A stretch of DNA of 64,000 nucleotides from Himantopus leucocephalus (GCA_003993805.1 RSEF01000014.1:3597941-3661940), one strand, 5' to 3'. Numbered from the stretch's first letter, positions 14,301 to 28,100 are shown. Made by a program: numbers and translations. Notes: a model not told the origin generated them from the sequence alone.

Positions 14301-16010
14301 ATAGAAACTGGAGTCAGACACCCCTGGAATTTAAACCAGTTCAAGTCTGAATTCCAGCCCAGTATCATCTGATTGTGTGAGAAAAATTGTTTTCTAGGTG
14401 CATGTATCTCTATGAAATTATTTTTAATATTTGAAGGTAAATGTGGGTGCATTGTTTTCCATCCTATTTTAACCTATTCGGATTTCTGCAATCATTGCAA
14501 CTGGCTTTCCTTTGAGATTGGGGCTCAGTCTGTATTTTTTTAATTAAACCAGCAAATATCAAATTTCTCAAGAAGTTAGGAAAAGAGATGTATTTCACAA
14601 AATCTTACTGTTGCATTGGAGATTTCTTCCTGTCACCTAGTCTTTCATCTAGCAAGCTAGTGTGTACTGTCACTTCAGATCTCATTAATGTTGTCATGTA
14701 CAATGTTCCACTACAGTTCTTTTATTGTTATAAGCTGTTGAACTCTGCCACTGTTCAGAGCTCAGACTACCACAAGCTGGAGACTTATGACAACATTCAC
14801 AATTTGGTAGAGGAAATCTTGCCAGTAAAAAGCAAGTCTCTCCTTCACATTGTAATTGAAATACCACTCTGGGGGAAGACATTCGATGCTTATGACAATA
14901 TTTTAACAGCGTAAGCTGAGTGATCTTCCGAAGAGCACACTTCATTTTATTTATTTTTTAAACCAGCATCTTTGAAAGCACATGCATCGTATGCATGCTG
15001 TCACTGGGCTCAGGTGTCAGATTATCCTGAATTGTCCCTACACAGACGTGGTCTTGATTGCCTAGGGGTGATTTCTCCCACAGGGAAAGGGACACCACCA
15101 ACCCCCCTCGCTCGCACATGAAACCGCTCTCTCCCCTCAGTCCTGTCTTAATGGGGAAGGACAGAAGGGCAGCCATTGCATTTCTAGTAATAACGTTTAT
15201 GTGGTAAAAGAAAAGAACACAGAGAAAAAGGGAAAAAAATACAAAATTTAAAAAATCACATTCAATTCAGTAGCATAATGGTATGGAATATACCTGCTGT
15301 CTGTTTAATAAAGCAAAAAGATGACTTGGCTAGCATTTCACTTTTAAAATAGGGACATTTTAGAATGACTTAACTATTCCTTAACCAGAAAAGCTGATCA
15401 AAACACACATTAAAAAAGATGCAGTTGTCTGTCAGTCCACTTAGAGAAGGCAGACCATAGTGCCCTTTCTTTCCTGCCCCAAACGGAGTTCAAAACATGC
15501 CGTCTTCCACATCCTTGCATTTTTCTATGCTGCAGAATACAACAGCAGTAGAGTATGAAGTAAGGGAGAAGAATGGGACTGCAACTGCACAGTAAGCTAA
15601 GACAGGGATGTCATCACTCTCAGGGGGATTATCCATGAGACACAGCTAAATGCCTTTGTTCTCTTACAGTGCAATTATATCAAAATAATGCTGACCCTTT
15701 TCCCTGGTGCCGCAGAAGCGTTGTTCAGAAGGGTTTATTTGAGTGATAAACTATAATTTGTGGAAAGAAGATGCTGCACTTCTAAAATTCTGTAAAATAA
15801 CGTTAGCTTCTCCTGCTAACAGACAAACTGCCTTTTGCAGTATGTAGTTTCTTGTCATGTAATGAACTATTTTCTCATACGATTCTTGTCAGAAACAAAA
15901 TCAACAGCATGCTAACAACACTGGGGTAGCTAAAGTTTTCTTTCAAATTTTTTTCTGTATCACCAGACCTGAAAGAGGTGATGAATATTTCATATAGGAC
16001 TCGGGTTCTT

Positions 16011-16265
16011 TCAGAACATTATTCTGCTCTGGATTGTTTGGGAACTCAGAAGTGCTGCGAGATGGTCATCATTACAAAGAATAACGTCTTCTAAATCAGA
16101 GCTACTGCAGTCTGAGGGTGTGATGGTTGTATACATGCAGTTGCTCCTGAGCCTGGTTGGCCTGCTCATCCCATTCTGTACCAATCTTTTCCATGAAGCA
16201 TCCAAAGCAAAGCTCAGATACTTGTTTAGCTCGCTTTCCCTATTAGTCAGTTTAACAGTACCCAT
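16011..16265 (-). other. Unrecognised 84-codon open frame in CPPED1 intron, with acceptor-like upstream sequence
   Basis: On the minus strand an ATG at 16265 opens 84 codons with a mixed, hydrophilic composition (begins MGTVKLTNRESELNKYL). Immediately upstream on that strand is TTTTCTTACAG, a good splice-acceptor look-alike. The frame continues open through the AG as GAT GGT GTA. It resembles no family I know. A frame this long is expected several times by chance in 64 kb of AT-rich DNA, so it is listed only as a candidate antisense terminal exon. Confidence 0.12.
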
Positions 16266-18041
16266 TACACCATCTCTGTAAGAAAAGCCGTTTTTAATTC
16301 AGTGTGCTGGTTTGGTTCACAATGCTTGAAGAGAGAACCAAAAGAAAAAGGGAAATGCTGGTAAAAATTGTCCATCTTACCAGAGCTGTTAAACTGTGAA
16401 AGATGCAAATTGACAAGAGCTTGTTGAAGCTCTTGCGATGACTACTTATTTGGTGAGCTGGCTTTAGAAAGCAGACACTGGAAATAAGGGAGGCGGGAAA
16501 AAGTCTTCAGAGGTGGTTTTGAATTTTCTATTGAGAAATGTCTACAATAGAAACCATGAGCAAAGTGTTGATGTCATGTTTTTGACTTGGAAAAAGGTAT
16601 CCAAATTAAAATATGAATTTTGTTTGAAAAAAAGGCAAGTTGTGCTTTAAAGATTCTGCTTATGAATGAACATACAGATAGCATCAAAGGTAGCATGCTG
16701 AACTACAGGAGCTATTAATTAACCTCCTTGGCACTTACCTCTTGCCTGGCCAAAGCCACTGTGTAGCCTTACGGTCTGAAGTGACATAACGCAGTGTGTG
16801 AATTAGCATAAAACCAAAGTATTTATTAACTCATTTCACGGTCAAGCTAATGAAGAATCTAAGGTTTTATCAATGTATATAAGTATTACAGCTCTACAGA
16901 TGACTCTTGAACAATCCACGTTTTGCTTATGTCATGAATTATTTATGCTAAATAGGCTGCTTTGGGCTCACAGAATTTGTACCATAATAGTTACTACATA
17001 TTTGTACATAATAGTTACTTCATTCTTTAGTAGGAATGCATTATTCTACAGGGAAAAAGAATTATGATCAGATCTTTGGAAACAGTAAATCTTTTTGTCT
17101 TTAGGATTCAGCTTTGTCAGATCAGAACTAAAAAGGACTTTTTGATCAGAAAACGATGGTAAATTGCATGCTGGCAGGAGGACTTCTTTGGTTTACAAAA
17201 TCAGAATCAATTCCTGTATTTAAACCTTTTTTTAAGAAGACACTAATTTTTTTGCAGATTGATTGATTCTGAAAACTCATGTTTGGTGTGCAGGCATGAA
17301 GCTCGTTAGTTTTGGGTGTTTTCATAATCCAAGTGCAGTTTTAGAAAAGACAGAGCAAGACCTGGTGTCCAACACTGGATGGTGCCTATCCCAAGTCTCT
17401 GGCTTCCAGTCCTGCTCTGCAAAAATGAATTTGGAAGTTCGGGTCTTTTTTCCCTAGCAGATACTCTGTAACTGTTGTATTGTTACGTAGTCTGACATTA
17501 GACGATGATGATCACAGAGGCAGTGTATGTGGTTTGTTTTGGTTTGGGTTTTTTTATAGTAACTATCTGCACAGTTTTTTTACTTCATTCTGACTTTAAT
17601 CCCTTTTTTTTCCTCTTTTAATGAATAATCCATTAGGTATGAATAGTGGCTTGCAGTAATGGATCCTGCTTTTTTTGGTTAATGGATACTGTGAAACCTC
17701 CAGTCACATTTAAATTCAAATCACTATGTATTTCATAAAAAATGAAATAATAAACGCTTGTGAAGGTGCCATCCTTTGGACATTTATTTACACAGTAGTT
17801 CTTTAGTATTTCATACAGCTTTTATATCAAAGCTTTTCCCAACTGCTGTTTCAGAAACCAGGGATTAAAAACAAATCACTGCCCTGCCTTTTTTTTTTTT
17901 TTTTTGTAGTGGGAAGGGACTGTACCTCTTTGTGCATAGCTGGATACATTTAACTGACCTGAGGATACCTTAAAGCGAGCTACAAAAATGAGACCTGCCA
18001 GGACACTGTTCTTTTCTCACAGTTTAGAGAAAAAAAAAAAA

Positions 18042-18057
18042 GGGGGGGAGGGTGGGG
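18042..18057 (+). other. G-quadruplex-capable tract
   Basis: Four G runs of three or more with single-base loops (GGGGGGGAGGGTGGGGG) follow a 14-base A run in the CPPED1 intron, on the transcribed-sense strand. The motif is read directly; folding is inference. Confidence 0.6.
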
Positions 18058-21000
18058 GTGTTGCTAGCAACTTGACAGTATTACTTCAGAAAAACATCTG
18101 AAATGAATAAATTGAGTGCATACATCTCTCAGATTCTTTTTATGTTTAAGATCAAAAGCAAGAGCAAAGTAAATTGCCTGCTTGTCACCTTAGTATTATT
18201 GCATTGACTGGTTCAAATTTGCTTCTTACGCTAACTAACAAAAGTGAGTGGATTACAGTTGAGTGAACAAAAAAGTGCTATTGAAGAATATCAATTAGAC
18301 TTCTACCAATACACAGCAGTGACCTGTTTGTTTCTTTGTTCAAGATGTAACATATTGTAACACAAAAATAACAAGAATTAATACTAGCACTCTAAATAAA
18401 GAGTACCTGAAAACTTAAGTCTGGGCAAAATTTTCACTGGGAGGTATCTAAAGCAGATACTAAATTCTAGCAGAAGCTGATGCTGAGCAGCAAGATCCAC
18501 AAGGGCATTTCAGCACTGAACACCCCTTTAGTGCAATTAGGCTCTGAATAACATACATATGCTAGAAGGGGGAATTTGGATGAACAGTACCCATGAACAC
18601 CAGCTTGTTTAGTCAGAATCTGCCTCCCATAGAGGTTTTAAATCACATCCTCTCTGGTCTCAGGTATCATATTTGCACTGCTTACAAATAACTCTTACTT
18701 CATTTCCATACCAAAATACCTTCCCGAGTGTAGGCAGTTAGCATGTTAAATGTAATTGTGGTGAAGTTGCAGTATTTGCCTAAGAAGAAAAAAGAGCTGC
18801 GTGATTCGTGGGCCAAACTTTTTACCTGGTGTCTGTCTGCTGTCTAGGATGGGTTTCTCAAAATCTTCCTTTGAATTCTCAGACAAGAGGAGATTTTTGT
18901 TTTTCTTACAGCATAACTGAAGTTGCTTTATTACTTTTGTATCCTCTGTCCTTCTAATTACACTGAAACTGTATGTCAGGGTTTGGTTTATGTATATGAT
19001 GACAGAAACTCTTGGCTTCTATTCATCTTTTAATTCCAAAGGTTAAATTCTCTGGACGATGGGAAGATGCTACTTTAGGAACACAGATGCTTCCAGTAAA
19101 AGGAGAGCACTTATTTCCCTTACAAGGCACTTATTTCCTTTACTAAAAGTGTGGCACATGGGTTTACACCTCACTATGGTTTTATGATTGCTACTTTTTC
19201 CTAACTTTTTCATAGACTGAAGTAGTTTTGCTTACCTGCAAAAAAAGTGGAATATACTGAAAAGAACTTTTTACTGTAATAGCACTGTCACTTACTGGAA
19301 GCTGGTAATGGTATTTTACAAATCTAGCTGGTGCGGTAATCAAGCAGGCCAAACGTTCGGTTCCTAAATGTTCAATCCGTGATCCTTCATTTAGCTGTTG
19401 CTTAACTCTGCATGGGAAGACCAAGATACAGTCAGGTCCATGCTAGATGCATGCCTGAGAGCGGCATCTAGAATGTTGCTGCACCATTGGTTATTTGTTA
19501 AGCACCTAGAGGACAGGAAAGTGCCACATACGTGGATTCATTACAGCTGGCACTCAGCTGAAAGCAAATTGGTAACATTTAGTTACTTAGTGTGTCTTAC
19601 GTCCTCCCCACCAATGCCTTAACTTAGAGGCTGCCTCATCTACTCAGGATCCTCTCCTGCCCCATCAGGGCTTGCTCTTTTAAGGACAATGCCACAAGGC
19701 AAAATGGCTCCCACTTTAATGAGTAGGATGTCATATGTAAATTTCCCACCGTGTTCAGTTTTGCTCTCTGTATTAGGAAGCAAGAGAAGAGAACGCCCAG
19801 GCATGCCGCAAGCAGCTCTAGACGGGCATGTTCTGTCACTGCAGAAAGGTTGGGGGGGGTGGAGGAGGCAACTGCAGCCTCATGGTCTGGACAGGTGTGC
19901 ATATAATGAGAAAGAAAGGAACACTTCGTTCTGCTGCTTGAATTACTTAAGTATGTTATGTTAGACAGTCATTGTAATAAGCTGCAACATGGTAGGAGTT
20001 GAGAAATGACTGCTCGCTCTCGCATTGACTGTAGCATCAGTTGTAAAACATCTTTATATTATGATTTTAAGGACCCAAATAATATCTAGAAAGTACAGAA
20101 TCTCTGCAAAGAGCGTGTTATGTCACAGGGCTTTTATATTCCAGCGTCGCTTTTGAGTTATTCTGACTGGGTTTCTCCCAAGATTAAAAAAAAAACCCCA
20201 AACCTGAACTATTTTGCTAGGTTCCTGCAGCTCAGTCAGAGCAAGCTCTCAGTCATTATGCTGACTTACTTAGAAGTGTAACTCATATACAAGATAGATG
20301 AGCAAGTTTACACTGAGCAAAGAGAATTAGAATAGGGTAACAGACAAGCTCTAGCTGACAATGACCATATACCAATATTCAATGTAAAGGTTACGTCATT
20401 CTGTTTTCCACCTTGAGTCATTTGCTATTTGAGAAATCTTTGGATTTTGAAATATGAAAGCCCGTGTAGCTTTTACCAGGCATACAGCAGAATAATTCAT
20501 ATTTTGCTTTCCAAGCTGCTTAATTTTTAACTATACTTTGAGCCTAGTTTATATATTTTGTATCAGTCTTCAAACCACTCATTCCCACAAAACCAAAGGA
20601 TTGATGTAGCCAACTGTCTTCAGACAGGTTCACCTACTTCCCTTTTCATTTAATCACTGTGAGAGAGGTCTTAATCTACTGCAGGAGAAAGGATGGAAGG
20701 CTTTTCTGGCTAGAGAAATAAGGATTTCCTTGAGAAGTTACACCGCGTTCCTAATCACAGCTCTCTACCTTTAAATTGCCGCTACTCTTTTCCAGAATTC
20801 CTGCTGTCTGAAGGCAAAATCAGTTGTTGCTAGCTTTTTTTTTTTTTTTTAAAATGTCATTCAAAGTTATAGTAGCTCACAAATTACCCATTCTCTGGCC
20901 CACCACTTGAACAGGACTAAGCACGTTTTTACCTTTTGTGTTAAGCATGGAATGGCAGATGACTGAAATATATGAAAAATAACATGTGAAGTTTGGTGTT

Positions 21001-23167
21001 GCCATCACAGCGTCCATCCCTGTGCGTCCTTATAGGCTTGTGCATTATTCTGTGATGAGAAAAACAGTGGTTGAAAGGTAATTATCAGTGCTGCATATTT
21101 AAGGATAGCTTTTAGCCTGGGGTGGCGAGCAAGGCGTTGGCTGTGTGCAGAGGAAAGGAGTGCCACCAGGGAGCACCTCACACAGCCCACAACCGCTCGC
21201 GCTTGACCCCATGTGTGCGAACATGTTAGACCTTTGCTTGTTAGTTTATGTTTCGATATAAACACAAATTATGTTCAGCAAGGTAGAGCATCTATAGAAT
21301 AGTGCCAGCAAAATATTTTTCTATTACAGCACAGCAGTTTTTTAGCCAAGATAACAAAATAATAGGAAAGATTCAGTTTCATTAGGTAGCCAGGTATTTT
21401 GATGATAACCTGCTGGCTGTCTAGTCATAGTTGTCAGGGAATACTTAGTGTGTTTTCTGAGTCACTCAGTATTAACTTAATGTATTTTCAGATGCTTTAT
21501 GTAAAACCATCAAGCTGTCATTATGATTAAGGACCACACAACATATTGTATTTCAACAGAGAAATTAGACCTCAATCCTGTAGGTGCATTTGAAAATTTC
21601 TGAATTGTCATTAATAGTATCATAAATCAACACCAGATCTAAACACGGTCTGTAACAAAGCATAAAATTAATTTATGTGTTTCGCACTTGGTGAGAAACA
21701 ACAAAATTCCCAGTATTTTCAACTAGCCAGTCCGGTAATTTTTCTGTTTCACAACAGTATAAAATAGTATTAGATGCAGCTTCAGGAAACTGTAATAGTC
21801 TGAAATCCAAGGATCTTAGACTGAGCATGCCAAAAATTAATCCCAAAAGCTGTTTGTAAAATTAGCTATTTATACTAACTCCATATTTTCATTCAAAATA
21901 AAATATGCACCATCTTAAATTAGCAAGAAAGCTGATGAATAATTTTTTGCCAAAGTATGAATGCTGTTGACTATGATGCTCAGCTGTATCTATCAACAGT
22001 GCATAGACGGTGAAGGATGCTGGCATAACCTGGAAATGAAATGCTTGTCTGTGACAGCATGTTCTCTTAGGAAGAAGCTCGGTTCACAACTCTGTTGATA
22101 ATGGTTTTACAAACTTTGACATGAAAGATAAGTACTTAGCATGAAAATGACTTTTTCTTTACTTTTTTGACTCGTGAGGCTAAACAAGTTTTCAATATTT
22201 TGAAGTAATAAAAACATTTGATTAAAATTTATAAAACTTCAAATGGGGAAGGGAAAATTATCTATTTGGTAGCATGAATTTGACGTGTAAAGACAATCAG
22301 AAAGGCCATTCAGAGTAGTGATTACAGCTTCTACCAATTTATTTGTTTATTTTTGCAAGTCAGAAGAAACAAAAAGTAGAAATTACTGGTTTGGAGGCGA
22401 GAATGACACAATTTCATTTAATTTGAAATTGTTTCAAAATTTCTGCAGAAATCCCCTAGCTACTGAGGAGCACAGCAGGAAAGCAGCCCTGGCATATGGG
22501 TCATCTTTAGAAGTTGGTCAAAATCAGATAGCATTTGCAAACTTAATCAATTTTTTGTTAAATTATTGTATTCCAAGAGGAGGGGAAGAATAGTTGGACT
22601 TCTTTAAACATTTGTTTGGCTAATCAGTTAGACAATGATTCAGCCAAGGGTTTCAAAGTACAGTATAAAGCCTTAAATATGAAGTATGTTTGTCCTCTTC
22701 ACCTGTTGCTTGTCATGTAGCTTTTCTTCTACTCCTGACCAAGCTTGGCTAATACTTGCATGCAACCCACCAAGAAATTTCGATATAGCGTATTGTTGCT
22801 CCTGCAAGAGATCAAATGTATTTCTTTCTTTTCATGTTTATAATGGAGTGATTTTTTTTAATCCAATACAGTCTAAAATATAGTTTATTTTAAAAAAAGA
22901 AAGAACAGCCTTAAGTCATTAAAAATACAGAGGAAATCACAATAACCGTGCCTTGTTTGTACCCCATATTAGATAAATGTTAATTCATGTCATTACCAAG
23001 CCTGACTCCTCTTGCAGGCTGTCAGCCTTTCCTTTTTTGGCTGCTCTCATCTGCTTATTAGGTTTCTTTGATGTACCTGGCTCTATGCCATCTATGATAA
23101 CCCCTCGACGTCTTTGAGAAAAGATTACAAATTATCTTCTCATTTATATTTTAAAAAAAAATCACAA

Positions 23168-23348
23168 TGAGAACAATCAGCCATTGGAATAATCTCCTCA
23201 GGGCACTGGTGGGTTCCCCATCATTAGACACTTAAGATTCAGCTGGAGACGGTGCTGGGCCATCTTGTCCAGACAGTGCTTTTGCCAAGAAAGGTTGGAC
23301 AAGATGATCCTTGAGGTCCCTTCCAACCTGGTATTCTGCGATTCTATG
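23168..23348 (+). mobile_element. CR1 LINE 3' fragment, sense
   Basis: The typical CR1 3' region is visible: ATTGGAATAATCTCC (the coding W-N-N/L stretch of the ORF2 end), then GGACAAGATGATCCTTGAGG and TCCCTTCCAACCTGGTATTC. It ends in the tail octamers ATTCTGCGATTCTATG at 23333-23348. It is 5'-truncated, as most CR1 copies are, and lies about 550 bp before the CPPED1 terminal exon. The ORF2 remnant is broken. Confidence 0.85.
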
Positions 23349-23849
23349 TTTTTTTATTTGTTTGCCTTGCCTTTGTTTTGTTTTTTTTTTCCCTTAAGGT
23401 CACCAGCCTCGAATAAACAGGTTTAATTTTTTCTAATTTTAATCAGCTTCCTCTGGAGTATTCCTTCTTGCTAGCCAAAGGAGCAGCAAGGTGACAAACA
23501 CACCTTGCAGTAAGCATAAAGAATTCAGAGTTCAGTAACCCTAAACAGAGCTAGTAGAGCAGAATAACATTTTTACTAATTATTGATTATTTATTACTAT
23601 TAGAATTTTTTATTGCTATTTAATAATTATTTGTTTAAAATGCAAGCTCAGATAAATGGTTTACTTTTAAGCTTTATGAACCATTAAAGAATGAAGGTAA
23701 ACATGACACCTGTAGCTCTACTTGGTATAGAACATTCTCTACAACCCCAGCAGCTGTGTAAGCCTCAGCATACAACCTCAGCAGTTACTGTAATCACAGT
23801 TTATGTGTAAACTGCAACTGCTAACTAAGTATATACTCTCTTTTTTCTT

Positions 23850-23861
23850 NTGTACCCTTTT

Positions 23862-23892
<31 letters not shown>
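23850..23892 (+). repeat. Undetermined base followed by 29-base T run at the CPPED1 acceptor
   Basis: An N at 23850 is followed 13 bases later by a T homopolymer at 23864-23892, which doubles as the polypyrimidine tract of the last CPPED1 intron. Length is likely uncertain in the assembly. The exon downstream is intact. Confidence 0.8.
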
Positions 23893-23896
<4 letters not shown>

Positions 23897-23898
23897 AG

Positions 23899-24131
23899 GC
23901 ATTAAAGCTGTATTTTCTGGACATTACCATAGGAATGCTGGAGGCTCCTACAGAGGACTGGAAATGGTGGTTTCATCAGCGATAGGATGTCAGCTGGGAG
24001 AAGATACGCATGGGCTTCGAGTGGTTGTTGTCACAGATGAAAAGATTGTTCATAGATACTACAGTTTAAATGAACTGAGCAGTCAAGGCATAGAGAAAGA
24101 GCTGCTAGATATGCTTGGTAAGCAAAATTAG
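23899..24131 (+). CDS. CPPED1: CPPED1 terminal coding exon with GHYH motif and stop
   Basis: This is the last coding exon of CPPED1. It follows a 29-base T run and AAACAG; the AG is at 23897-23898. The first two bases (GC) complete a Gly codon begun by the G at 6325, so the exons join cleanly in phase 1. Seventy-six residues follow, ending in TAG at 24129-24131. Motifs in order are [12 protein letters not shown] (23910-23945; both histidines of GHxH bind the metal pair), [19 protein letters not shown] and KIVHRYYSL. The tail [14 protein letters not shown] differs only modestly from the Lys-rich human end. Together with the upstream exon this gives the C-terminal two thirds of the enzyme with no frameshift or missing ligand. 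The N at 23850 and the homopolymer lie in the intron and do not affect the coding sequence. Confidence 0.96.
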
Positions 24132-25100
24132 GCTGTGTCAAATGATGTGATTTTTTTTCCGTATTAGACAAATAGAAACAGTTTCAGAAAGTTTCCCCAA
24201 GCTGAAGATAGAGAGTTCTGATTGTGCCTCGTGCCCCAGAACTGCTCTCAATTTGTTATCATCCTGAATAACAAGGAAGTTGTTGACATGTGTCTTCTTT
24301 TGAAAATGAGACCTATGAGGAATATGGTAGAATAGCAGAACTAATACGGTAATGTACCATCAAAAAGAACGGTTCTTTTTTGCTTTGCTCCTAGATAAGA
24401 CTTTCTTATTAGAGAGAAAGTGTATCAAAGAGTGAGAGTTGTAGCTTCTAGATAACCCTTTAACTCAAGTCTTTTTTCAGGGTGTTGTAAAATCAATACA
24501 TTTAGTCATTTCTTTTACACTCTGGACAATATAAATGAGGCTTTTTTTTACTCTGTAAAAACAAATCTCAAAAACTCTGAAATCAACAGACTCCCACTGA
24601 CTTTTAGCAACCTGTGGAACAGATCTTCTTACCTGGAGGTCGTATTTTCTCCCATTTCCTATACTGTATTTTCTTAGCTCTTCAGAGCCGGCAGCAATAG
24701 GAGAGCAAATGCATTCTGTTTTGCAGTCACAGTTTCCATTATATCCTAGTTTTATGTAATGAAAAGTCTGTAAATGAAGCTAATATAGATGCCACTGACA
24801 GAAACTAAACATGGAACAATTATTTTCCTTTTGAAATTTAACTACCCTTCAATAAGCATATATTCTTGCTTACAGCTTCAGAAGTTGGAATAATTGCATG
24901 GGGAGAATATTCTGTACAGAACGCTGTTATCAGAAGTCACTTTGTTGATTCCTAGACAAGGGGAGAGCTTTCATTTTCAAATGCAATTTAAGAGTGCCTT
25001 ACTGTAATATTCTACAATACTGAATGTTAAAAACCCTGAAAAATATATTTTCTTCACTGGAATAAGTCTTTAGAAATAAATTATTTAAAAAGAAATTTAT
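24132..25100 (+). other. CPPED1: Probable CPPED1 3' UTR with AATAAA at 25075-25080
   Basis: The first canonical AATAAA I see after the TAG at 24129 is at 25075-25080, about 945 bases downstream, followed by a T-rich stretch at about 25119-25130. Further AATAAA hexamers at 26237-26242 and 26377-26382 could serve longer transcripts. The 3' end position is a prediction from these signals only. Confidence 0.5.
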
Positions 25101-28100
25101 GTGCTGCAATCCACCCCTTTTTTTTTTAGCAAGTATATCTGATTTGTTTACTGTTAAATACAAAAAAAAATCTTGATGTAATTAACACGTAGTTGTTTTT
25201 ATTTTTTAAGTATTTAGCTGAACACTTGATAGCCTGTGCCACAGGTTATCTAGAAGCAGAGATAGTGCAGCTTTAGCACCTGAAGAGAGAAGAACACAAA
25301 CAGTACTGGCTGAAAAACTAATGCATTCTATGTGTTTTTTTATGTATACTCACAACATTGTTCCCTAGAGGATATTACAGATATTTAAATATGGTGGGAG
25401 ACATGAAATGCTGTGCTGAAGTCAGTTTCATTACATCTTAGTCACAACAGGTTATCTAGGAGGCTCCTTCAAGCTTGATTTGTGGGACTCGTGAGATTCT
25501 AAAATTACCTCTGTAGCATTTCCGTGCACCAGTGAAACAGCTGTACCTGCAGATGGACAGGACCAAATGTGGACTGCCGTCTCATGACAATAACCTTGAT
25601 TCAGAAAGAAAGAAAATTATTTTGCTTTTATTCTCCGCCTGGTTTCGCTTAGTTGAACGCTTTCACAGTCTCGTTTTCAAGGGAACATCTGGGAAATGAG
25701 AACTAAAAGCTAAGGCTAGATTACTTCGAAAGAATGGCAGTTTCATTGGAAGTTAAGCACCCATTAGTTCGGATACTGGTTTTAAAAATTTGTATACTTA
25801 GATCTTTTAAGCCACTGACTACTTTTAAAATTTGGTCTTACATAGCTGGGAGCTATTTAGTAATTAACGATTTCAAGAATGAGATGATGCTAGTTTATGT
25901 TTTGCACAGGGAATAACAGTCTCTGCAATTCAAATCTTTTAGGTTAGTTTAAATCATAAGGCTGAAGAAGTTCAGCAGAGGGACTGGAGATAATCTGAGC
26001 ATGGAATAGTCTCTCTGCTCTGGCACAATACTGTAAAGCTGAAAGGAGGAAAAGTTTAAACAGTTTTTTAATATGCCTGTTTATTAAGGGATAGAGTTTA
26101 ACTTAAATATATGAAGCATGGGAGATTGAAGCATAACTTTGGGAGAAAGTCTTCCAACAAATATGAAAATGCTAATAGTAGCGGTATATAGTGTTCTAAA
26201 ATTTTATTTTCAGAGTTACAGTGTACTACTATACAAAATAAATGTTTATATAAGCATAATTTTAAGTCTTATTTTTAAATTATTTTTTTCAAGTGTCCTT
26301 TCACCATAAGAATTTCTATGGCATTTTGTCATGAAAATATCACTTAAGTACAAAGCTGAAGTTCAATTAAAAAAAAAATAAAGGTTTCTTTATATCCCAA
26401 TTTCTTCCTTTATGTAGTGATTTCTAAGAATATCTCATTATGTTCATGTGTAAAAATATTACCAGCTTTGACTTCAGTTTGGAGTTTTTTAAGATAGTAA
26501 AGTTGGGCTGCTGATTTTTATTAAATCTTGTCATGTACAGGATTTTGGGAGATAAAAGTGTTGCGTAGCTACATGTTATGTAGGCTTTGGACTACATTTC
26601 TGTCCCACCTGTTGTGAGGACAGGTGGTTACTAAGTAGTGTACTTTCTGTTATTGTCTATGGCACTAGATGGATAAGCCTGGATGACATTCCGATGAACA
26701 TAACATTAGCTGCAATGAGGGAATGGCCTCTGCAGTACTTGGACCTTTTTGAGCTCATGCCTCATTTCAGTGAATCAAGAATTCCCTGCACTAGCCTGAA
26801 ATAGGAAGGGGTGTCCAGCATCTCAGTAATTGTTCATTTTGCCATTGTCTTGGTTTGACCAGCACAGTCTAAGTTAGCACACATATTAAACCTTTTGCAT
26901 CCTAAAATGCAAGATCGTGGGAAAATAAATAAAATCTATTTCCCTTACAATGCTCGTTGTTTCAAAACATTTCTTATATTTTGAATGACAACTCAGAACT
27001 TCCACCCAGTTCCTCATTCATATGAAGTGGATGCAATCATGTATAAATCAGATGAAAACACAACCTCAATCATGAGAAGGATACTTTAACCATAGTGTTG
27101 CTGGACATTACTGTATGAAGCAGAGAGTTAAAAAAATAAAATATGAATGTGCTTTTTTTACCAGCATAAATAACAAATTCCGTTCGATCACTTTTCTTAG
27201 CATAATTGGCTAATTTAGAATTAATACTGATGCCTTAACTAATTTGAAATGGCAGAGGTCCTTGTGGTCACAGTGCCTCATCTTGTTTATGTAAAGAAAA
27301 ATAATTCATATTATGTTAAATTATGAAACAATCCACCCATGGAGACACTAATTATCATTTAAGAAAATATCTTTTGATGTTGAGGATGTCATTTTTGTAT
27401 TTCCAGCAGGGCTGATAATTGTAACTCTCTGTCAGGATATGACTGACTTTAAAGCAAGATGTTGCTAAAAGTTCAAACTGCTGATTAAATAGAGAACAAG
27501 TGAGTCCTCATGCATTTCTGTGGATTCAAGGGGTTGGGCAGACAGGAAAAAAACCCAAGTGATCACAATTCATTTTTGTTTCCTGCAGGCAGCTAAAAGG
27601 CTGTGATAACCCCTGATGACTCTTATTAAATGTGGAAAATTCATATCAGGACACCAGAGCAACCTGTGAAAGAACCCAAATACTACATAATTAAGTACAA
27701 TCTGAGGTGGAGACCTATGAACAGGAGGCAAATTACTAAAAATTGTCTTTGAGATCAATCTCAGTTCACCAGTTTCAGTATAAGCAACAAATTTAAGAAC
27801 ACCCTTCTTCCAAATCTTTCCAAAAGGTCATTAAGCCTTGCCCCTGTTTGCATACTGCTTGCCTTTAGTTCATCTGGTTCCAGTGTCTAATCTTGCAAGT
27901 TGTAATAGAGGCAGTATTTTGATAGGACTACAGTATTCAACTTCTGGAGCTCACAGACAGAAAATGAACACTTTATGTCTTGCTAAAAATTAATCACATT
28001 TTATATTGGGAATGGGCAGTGGCAGAAGTCCAGTCTCTTCTGCCACCCCTCGTTGCAGCCCGAATGGCGTGTGTTCACTGTTCAATGACTGCTTTCTTAC

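Larger units (their letters stand above)
6326..23898 (+). other. CPPED1: CPPED1 last intron, 17,573 bp
   Basis: The intron is bounded by GT at 6326 and AG at 23897-23898. It contains a solo LTR (7650-8300) and a sense-oriented CR1 fragment (23168-23348), both listed separately. It also has a G-quadruplex-capable tract near 18042, T runs (for example about 17890 and 20840) and a short 15-bp tandem repeat at 6443-6469 built on TTATAAACCTTG. The rest is AT-rich unique sequence. Several open frames of 60-130 codons occur on both strands with no recognisable product. The only one I set aside for comment is at 16011-16265 on the minus strand. Confidence 0.9.

Noticed and set aside
14588..14945. Overlapping frames of 108 (+) and 83 (-) codons in the CPPED1 intron
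   Set aside because: Both strands are open at once, the composition is unremarkable and no family is recognised.
26845..26900. TGTCTTGGTTTGACC string resembling an LTR start
   Set aside because: No matching LTR body, TATA, poly(A) signal or CA end was found within the next kilobase.
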